Below the pieces are notes generated by a model that was not told the DNA's origin, ran no database searches, and was given only the letters and a program-made list of their open reading frames with translations. The position numbers and the translations under genes were made by a program. Of a stretch of DNA of 64,000 nucleotides, positions 58,395 to 64,000 are shown piece by piece; position 1 is the first letter of the stretch, and every line of letters starts with the position of its first letter. The stretch lies in the NCBI GenBank assembly GCA_963675135.1, contig OY776121.1:70386265-70450264 (forward strand), read 5' to 3'. This DNA is from Galeopsis tetrahit. Taxonomy: Eukaryota; Streptophyta; Magnoliopsida; Lamiales; Lamiaceae.

Positions 58395-60921
58395 TTATTT
58401 TGTTTGTGTTTGACACTTAATATACTTTCCAACCATAGCACTTTCCTTAGAATGACGTTTTGCAAAACGGACGAGACACTCCCTCGCCCGCGTCTGATCG
58501 CCCTTGACGGTTATAACTCCCGCCGGGGTTGGAAATTTTACACAGTAATAAAAGGTAGAAACGGCCGCCTTGAACTCGTTGAAGAAAGGTCGGCCAAGGA
58601 ACACATTGTAGGACGAAGGCATGTCGATGACCAAGAAGTCGAGTTGCCTAGCATGATGCATCTCAGGCTCTTTTGACGATGCCAACTCTAGAGACAGTCT
58701 GATTTTCCCAATGGGAAGGTTGCGTGTGTCCCCAAAACCTACGATTATATCATCGCAAGGCTCGATGTAATCTGCATATCCACCGAGAGCATCCAAGGTA
58801 TGTTTGAAAAGGATGTTGGTGTATGCCCCAGTGTCGACCATCATCCGATGGACGTTTGTTCCCATGATTTTCCCTGTGATGACCAAAGCATCATTGTTTG
58901 GTTGCACCACGCCATTCAAATCGTCGTTTGTGAAAACGAGTTGGTGGGATGGAGGCTGCTCGGCAGAAGGGGCGACGCACACTTGATGCACGTTGTTAAG
59001 TGCTCGCACCTCACTCTGTTGTCGGCGAACAGACAGAGCTTTCCCGGACTGAGTTCCTACCAAGGGTCCTTCCAAAACCATGCATGCTCCACCCACATTA
59101 TCGATATCGCCTGGCGGATTGTTCGGCATAGGGGGAGCCAGTTTCTGGCGATTGAGCTGCTGGCGAAGGTCGTCGCTGTCGTCGCGACGCTTCTTGCCCC
59201 GGTTGTCGCCATTTCCTCCTCCGGACTTGATGAATTGGGTGAGCTTGCCCTCATTGTAAAGTTTGAAAAGATTTCTCACCAAGTCTCGGCATCCATTTGT
59301 GTGGTGGCCGACAGAGTTGTGGTAGTTGCAAAACTTACTACCATCGAGATTTGCATCGCTCGTATGCATTGGCTTTGCTTGGGGGAGCAGATTCTTTCCC
59401 CTGATTGCGTCGTAGATGCCCCTAGGATCCACATTGAGGGCTTCCCTGAACTGAAGAATCTCAGGAGACTCCTCGAAAGGCCTGAAGTTCGCTGGGCGAG
59501 CACTGCCAGCTTGAGTGGTCGCCTTCTTGGGCTGGGAAGATTCCCCAGTGTTGGTGTTTTTCTTGGGCCAAACTCTCTTGGACGTGTCAGGCTGCTCGTT
59601 AGCCTTGGCAGCGTCCATGATTTCCTCCATTTGGATGAAGTTCCCAGCCCTTGTGCGGAAATCCGCATAAGAAACTGGGAAAGTAAGATGGATAGATTCC
59701 CAGAGCTTGGTACCTATCCTTAGACCGGAAACAGCCGAGATCAGCTTTGTCTCATCGTTCACGGCCTCTCCATCGATCACCAGCCTATCAAAGCGCTCGA
59801 TGAAGTCCTTTCCTGACTCATTTAGTGACTGGCGAACGTTTGCCAAACGTTGCTTTGATGCTGGGCGAGCCGCAATGGACCCGTAGTAGGTTCAGAAAGT
59901 ATTGTCCCAGCTCATGGAATGAGGTGATAGATCCGACACTCAAAGTTGTGTACCAACGATGAGCCCGATCTCCCAAGGTTAGGGAGAAGTTTCTGCACTG
60001 GGTAGCGTCCGTTGCCCCGATTGAGGCCATATAGTTGGAGTACTTAGATAAGTGTACTCTGGGGTCGGACATCCCATCGTATGCCGCCATGGAGGGCATT
60101 TGGATCTTCCTTTGAATGGGGGCGGTAAGGATTGCAACACTTAGTGGAGGTGCGGGCAGACTGATTGGCGGAGTGGTCCCTTGCTTCGAGGCGACCACCT
60201 CTGCTCGTAGAGCATCCATCTCTAGTTTCATCAATTTTTGTGTTTCGAGGAACTGGGCGATTTGCCCCTCCTCGGCAGTTTGTGCTCGGGGGACGACGAC
60301 CTCGTCGCGTCGGCTCCCTTGGGATGCTGCCGGACGATCATCATGATGTGATCGCCTGGGAGAATGCCTATCAGAGTGGTGGTCGCGATAACTCTTCGCC
60401 GGTGCTCGCGAACCCTTCCCTGGTCCCACTCGTTCTAGAGCTGAGACTCTGTCGCCCTGATCTCTCTTGTCAGCGCGATCCCGGTGGTCGGCCTTTTCTG
60501 GTCGGCCGTCCACATTGAAAGGCACTCGGCGAGGAGCCCTTCCATCTTTGTCGTCCATCCGGTTGAAAACCGAATTTCTCTGTCGCGAGTCTCCCGTGTG
60601 GCTATTGTGGGAGTGCTTGTCAACTTTGTTTTTGCCTTTGTCTCGGGGGCGAACAGGATGTGAGTGATAGGAGCGGTCATCCTCATTCCCCCTGTCTTTG
60701 CGAGCTTCGTCGAAGGCCCGATCTTTGGCCTTCTCAAGCTCTTCGTTCTGCCTCTTCCTCTCCGTGAGGTAATCACAGAGGTCTTTCAAATGCTGGGGAT
60801 CATTCAGAATGTCCCCCATGTTCAAATTAGCAAACGGGTTTGCCGTCGGAACCACCGGCGGCAGAGGGTGCTCGTTCCCTCCGTGCGGTGGGATTCCGTC
60901 ATGGTTCGAATGATGAGACAT
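58395..60921 (-). pseudogene. gag: gag-protease of the Retand-like element, frameshifted
   Basis: Starts MSHHSNHDGIPPHGG at 60921. The N-terminal half is rich in Arg, Asp and His, then a capsid-type segment. Near 59890-59905 the frame is lost; the second part continues from the other frame (KQRLANVRQSLNESG). A Cys/His segment (CNYHNSVGHHTNGC) and the aspartic protease with MMVDTGAYTNIL follow. It ends with TAA at 58397-58395, and pol begins with ATG at the next base in the same frame. One indel is enough to disable it. Confidence 0.87.
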
Positions 60922-61244
60922 CGTTTAAAGAGTGTCTTTCTTAGATTACAAAGTAATGATCTAGAAAACGAAAGATTTAAAGTTCTTACGCAGAAGAACG
61001 TGCTATTACAACTACTAGATTTAGCAAAGTAACAACAACAGAAGCTTGAAAACACAAATACAAGGAGATCAAACTCCAAAATATGCTACGAAAACTGAAA
61101 ATGTTCAAGAACACGAAGAACACTAAAGATCGTAAATGATGCTTTAAACGGTAGATATACCGATTAAAACTCGAAAACAGGGAGTTTGCTAACCGATCGC
61201 TCGATGATCGGACGAAACTTTGATGATAAACACGTAAAAAAAAA

Positions 61245-61261
61245 CCCTCCTTCTAGCGCCA
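61245..61261 (-). other. Primer binding site of the Retand-like element
   Basis: TGGCGCTAGAAGGAGGG, two bases inside the 5' LTR. It begins with TGG, complementary to a tRNA CCA end. I cannot name the tRNA with confidence. Confidence 0.75.
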
Positions 61262-61263
61262 AA

Positions 61264-61987
61264 TGTTGTATGCACTTTAATCGGGTTGACTCGGATGTGG
61301 ACTGTTTTTAGTACGATACAAACATATATGATTAAACGGGGGTTATTACGCGTTTAGGGAGTATTTATGATGATTTGTGATGATCTTATGAAGAACAATG
61401 AAGAACACCAAAAGTAGCTTCTTGGAGAAGCTAAAAGCTTGAGAGCTTTGGGAGTGTTTATTGCTAAGGTTGGGGTGATTTTGTGGAATTGTGTAACTTG
61501 TGTACAAATGAGCCCCTTTTAGGCATTATATAGTGGTTTCTGGGGGCTTCCCGTCCTTTACACGTGGCACGCCCTCATTGGACCTATCTTCTGCCCGAAA
61601 AGGTGATTTGATGGTGCATTTAATGCTAAACCGCCTTAGGTGCTCGTCCTCGCCGAGATGCCGAGGAGCTGGGCCATGGTGGTCGCCGGAGGACCTTCGA
61701 GGAGTGTGGTCGCCACGCTCCATGCTGTCTCCCAAGGCTTCAATACTTAACTTCTCTTGCTAATAAATAGGCACGTGCTCGCCACACATTTGGGCGAGCA
61801 ACTAACTAAACATGTGCTCGCCTACATCTTTGGACGAGCACTAAAATATATTAAATACATTTATTCTATTACATTTTCTTGGTCTTGTTGATTAGTCGTC
61901 GCACGACGTTGTTGACTGGTCCTCGCCACGTAAGATGGTGACTAGGATTGACTTGTCAAATATTGACCTCTTTGACTAGGTATAACA
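61264..61987 (-). repeat. 5' LTR of the Retand-like element
   Basis: It is the upstream LTR because the element reads on the minus strand. A TATA-like TATATAAT (about 61524-61531, minus strand) could start the genomic RNA. Same length as the other LTR. Confidence 0.92.
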
Positions 61988-64000
61988 GTGCCCCAACGGA
62001 AACTTTTACACCGACAAGGGGAATTCGCCAAGGGGATCCTTTGTCCCCTTACTTGTTCCTGTTTTGTGCAGAGGCTTTGTCGACTTTGATTCGGAGATAT
62101 ATGGAGATTGGTGTGTTGCATGGAATTCGGATTTGTAAGAGGGCCCCTCCGGTTTCGAATCTCTTCTTTGCGGATGACACTGTCATTTTTGGGAGGGCAA
62201 CTTATGACTAGTTAGCTTGTGTTAAACAAATTTTAAAGACATATGAGCTAGCTTCGGGCCAGGTGGTGAATTTGGAAAAATCTGAGATTGTTTTCAGTAG
62301 TGTAATCCAGGAAGATAGAGGAGAGGAGCTTGCTGAATTTTTTGGGGTGAAGAGGGTGTTGGAACATGCTGTCTATTTGGGGATTCCTACTCGGGTGGGT
62401 CGATCACGATCTGCGGTGTTTCGGTCAATTGTGGATAGGGTGTGCAATAAAATAAAAGATTGGAAGAGTCGAATGCTATCACAAGTGGGGAAACTCACAT
62501 TGGTTAAATCGGTTGTCCAATCGATTCCTACATATTTGATGACTTGTTTTAAGATCCCTTTGGGTGTTATTCATAAGATCGAATCAGCAATTACACGGTT
62601 CTTGTGGGGGCAGCGGGGGGAGGAAAAGAGAATCCATTGGCTGAGGTGGGAGATCATGTGTAAGCCAAAAACGGAGGGGGGTCTGGGACTGCGCAGGTTG
62701 GCTGATTTTAACAATGCTTTGCTGGCGAAACAGGGGTGGCGTCAGCTTCAGGATGACACATCCCTCCTAGCAAGGACGCTTCGTGCACGATATTTTCCGA
62801 GTGGCACTTTTCGTACAGCGACCAAGGGCTACAATTCTAGTTATACGTGGCAGAGCATTTTATTGGCGCGGGATGTTCTTGATAAGGGATTGATTTGGAC
62901 TGTGGGTGATGGTCGATCTATCAAGGCTGGAACAGACGCATGGTTGTTCGATGGGGGGACCCCTATGTTGAATCCGGATATTGGCTCCTTGCTTGGGGAA
63001 CAGAGTGAGAGTGATATGTGGGTTTCGGGACAGCGTGTTTGGGATGAGGGGAGATTAAGGGTTGTCCTCCCGGAACCAGTGGCACGGCGGATATGTGCAA
63101 TTCCGATCCCGACTCGGCCTGTGAATGATGGATTAGCGTGGCGTTTCACCAAGAACGAGAGATATTCGGCGAGGTCGGGATATTTTGATGGGGGGCCAGA
63201 ACGCGACATCCAGTACACTGCTGCTATGGGGGACTGGTGGGGTCGTTTGTGGAGGCTTGGAGTGGTACCGAGGGTACAATTTTTCGTGTGGCGTGTGTTG
63301 CATGATATTCTCCCTACTAGTATAAACCTAGTTTGCCGATTTGTAGACGTTGATCCGATGTGCAAACGATGTGGATTGGATGTTGAGACGGCAGAACACA
63401 TGGGACGGGACTGTCCTTGGGTGAAGGAGTTTTGGGATTTGACGGATACACCTGGTCGGGGTGCTTCATCATCTACACTGGCGGAGTGGGTCGTTGGCGT
63501 TCTAGACGCATACAGAGATAATGAGGATGGGCGATGCATTATTGTGGTGCGCCTTTGGTTCCTGTGGTTTGCTAGAAACAATTTACTATTCCGGGAGAAG
63601 CTTTACGACCACCATACTCTGCTTAAAATGGCGGCTGATCATATCGAGGAGATGCGACGTGCAACAATTACGCCGCAGCGTGGCAGGTCTATTCGGACGG
63701 CGCAACGATGGGAGTGTCCGGTGGCAAATTGCCTAAAAATTAATACGGATGCTTCTGTGCGTTCCGGTATTGGCGTGGGTCTTGGTGGAGTTGGTAGGGA
63801 CTGCAATGGGCTTGTTCGATGGTGTTTTGCTAAGTGTAGGCCGGTGAATTGGAGTGTGGAGTTGGCGGAGGCGGAGGCTATTCGACAAGGGATGGAGTGG
63901 GCGCTGTCAAAAGGGGATGTGGAAGTTGTGATTGAGTCAGATTCTCAAGTGGTGGTTAATGCTCTGTTACGGCCTCATCTGGATTTATCATACTTGGGAG
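61988..64000 (+). mobile_element. L1-type LINE, right part (RT end, zf-RVT, RNase H)
   Basis: Continues the LINE after the insertion: RGIRQGDPLSPYLF, then the catalytic FFADD motif (near 62165-62180), a TAG at 62209-62211, then an open frame to the window edge. The zf-RVT region (VPRVQFFVWRVLHDILPT; CKRCGLDVETAEHMGRDCP) is followed by an RNase H domain with INTDAS and LAEAEAIRQGMEWAL and ESDSQVVVNAL. The RNase H at the C-terminus is known for a group of plant L1 elements. The 3' end and tail are outside the window. Confidence 0.92.

Larger units (their letters stand above)
50057..61987 (-). mobile_element. Retand/Tat-like Ty3 LTR retrotransposon, 11.9 kb
   Basis: Complete element reading on the minus strand, with 724-bp LTRs at both ends (TG...CA) and the perfect target duplication GTGCC (50052-50056 and 61988-61992). 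Primer binding site at 61245-61261 (TGGCGCTAGAAGGAGGG); polypurine tract AGGGGGCAAA at 50781-50790. Gag-protease and pol are on the minus strand. Pol has two RNase H domains, the second just before integrase, which marks the Tat lineage. A tandem repeat array and an extra plus-strand gene fill the 3' third, as in Retand-type elements. I count 6 differences between the LTRs, so it is young, but gag and pol carry frameshifts. Confidence 0.93.

Noticed and set aside
58800..59723. 307-codon plus-strand open frame
   Set aside because: Shadow of the gag-protease frame on the minus strand; no recognisable domain and no promoter.

Overview
This is plant nuclear DNA, most likely from a eudicot. It is AT-rich, its genes have many short GT-AG introns, and it carries Ty3/gypsy and L1-type retroelements plus Stowaway-like, Mutator-like and PIF/Harbinger-like MITEs. 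No organellar or bacterial genes were seen. Species cannot be fixed from the sequence. All splice models below were built by hand from reading frame, splice sites and family knowledge.

Host genes, left to right: (i) a minus-strand gene (6630-9006, 8 exons, 511 aa) for a calmodulin-dependent NAD kinase-like P-loop protein with an N-terminal membrane anchor; (ii) a plus-strand class 3 aldehyde dehydrogenase (15835-20812, 10 exons, 476 aa); (iii) a convergent minus-strand J-domain-less DnaJ C-terminal protein (21590-22863, 3 exons, 345 aa); (iv) a plus-strand nucellin/Asp1-like aspartic protease (29189-32058, 8 exons, 409 aa); (v) plus-strand replication factor C subunit 3 (33523-36841, 9 exons, 364 aa); (vi) a convergent minus-strand CELLULOSE SYNTHASE INTERACTIVE 3-like armadillo/C2 protein (37881-47201, 6 coding exons, 2129 aa). 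From memory, the order ALDH3H1 - DnaJ - aspartic protease - RFC3 - CSI matches two Arabidopsis segments (around At1g44120-44170 and At1g77460-77480), so the middle of the window looks like an old conserved gene block. The genes do not form an operon; they are ordinary independent loci.

Mobile DNA fills the rest. At 955-6067 lies a degenerate Ty3 LTR retrotransposon with a 5-bp target duplication. The 9-15.8 kb and 23-29 kb spacers are built from MITEs, a complete 111-bp tRNA-derived SINE, L1 fragments, short tandem repeats and a roughly 105-bp satellite array. The right end (about 49.0 kb to the window edge) is a 5'-truncated L1 element with a C-terminal RNase H domain, cut within its reverse transcriptase by an 11.9-kb Retand/Tat-like LTR retrotransposon (50057-61987; identical-length 724-bp LTRs, target duplication GTGCC).

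The most unusual object is inside that 11.9-kb element. Opposite in direction to gag-pol, between pol and the 3' LTR, there is a separate plus-strand gene with its own TATA box, three short introns, a coiled-coil C-terminus and a poly(A) signal, followed by a 35-bp tandem repeat array. It encodes about 830-890 aa resembling the plant 'putative gypsy type transposon' (Transposase_28-like) proteins.
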